Below are positions 6,260 through 6,265 of a DNA stretch of 6,265 bases, one piece after another. The stretch is from Planctomycetota bacterium. GTDB taxonomy: Bacteria; Planctomycetota; Phycisphaerae; FEN-1346; JAACEH01. A program made the translations under genes and the position numbers. A model generated the notes under the pieces. That model ran no database searches. It worked only from the letters and a program-made list of their open reading frames with translations, and was not told the origin of the DNA. The stretch's first letter is position 1, and every line of letters begins with the position of its first letter. Location: positions 1-6,265 of the forward strand of contig JAFGPY010000158.1 in NCBI GenBank assembly GCA_016935955.1, read 5' to 3'.

Positions 6260-6265
6260 GGCCCC

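Overview
The window is GC-rich bacterial chromosomal DNA with four protein genes on both strands, no RNA gene, no mobile element and no CRISPR array. The combination of a secreted gingipain-like protease ending in a type I dockerin, a regulator joining an excisionase-type helix-turn-helix to a receiver domain, and a Tat-type lipoprotein signal on a cysteine-rich protein suggests Planctomycetota (Phycisphaerae or Sedimentisphaerales-like). This is inference from gene content, as there is no phylogenetic marker here.

Layout. (1) Positions 1-453, minus strand: the start of a cysteine-rich DUF3795 protein that runs off the left edge, with an N-terminal signal that looks like a Tat lipoprotein signal. 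(2) Positions 454-619: a divergent intergenic region with a plausible sigma70 promoter for the next gene. (3) Positions 620-1465, plus strand: a Cof-type HAD phosphatase with all four HAD motifs. (4) Positions 1466-1509: a short convergent gap with a weak hairpin. (5) Positions 1510-4743, minus strand: a large exported C25 (gingipain-like) cysteine peptidase with an Ig-like domain, an unassigned beta-rich stretch and a C-terminal dockerin. (6) Positions 4744-5434: a 690-base divergent spacer holding the likely protease promoter, a possible 41-residue small ORF with a good ribosome site, and a near-consensus sigma70 promoter surrounded by inverted repeats. (7) Positions 5435-6001, plus strand: a DNA-binding protein with a degenerate receiver domain. 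(8) Positions 6002-6265: noncoding DNA with two copies of a 59-base hairpin element, the first being a good intrinsic terminator.

The genes do not form an obvious operon or pathway; each appears to be its own transcription unit. The items most worth following up are the duplicated hairpin, whose stem shows a compensatory base-pair change; the receiver domain, with Glu at the usual phospho-Asp position, under a promoter rich in inverted repeats; and the apparent Tat/lipoprotein signal on DUF3795 with a second possible internal start. I see no convincing new multi-gene system in this window.
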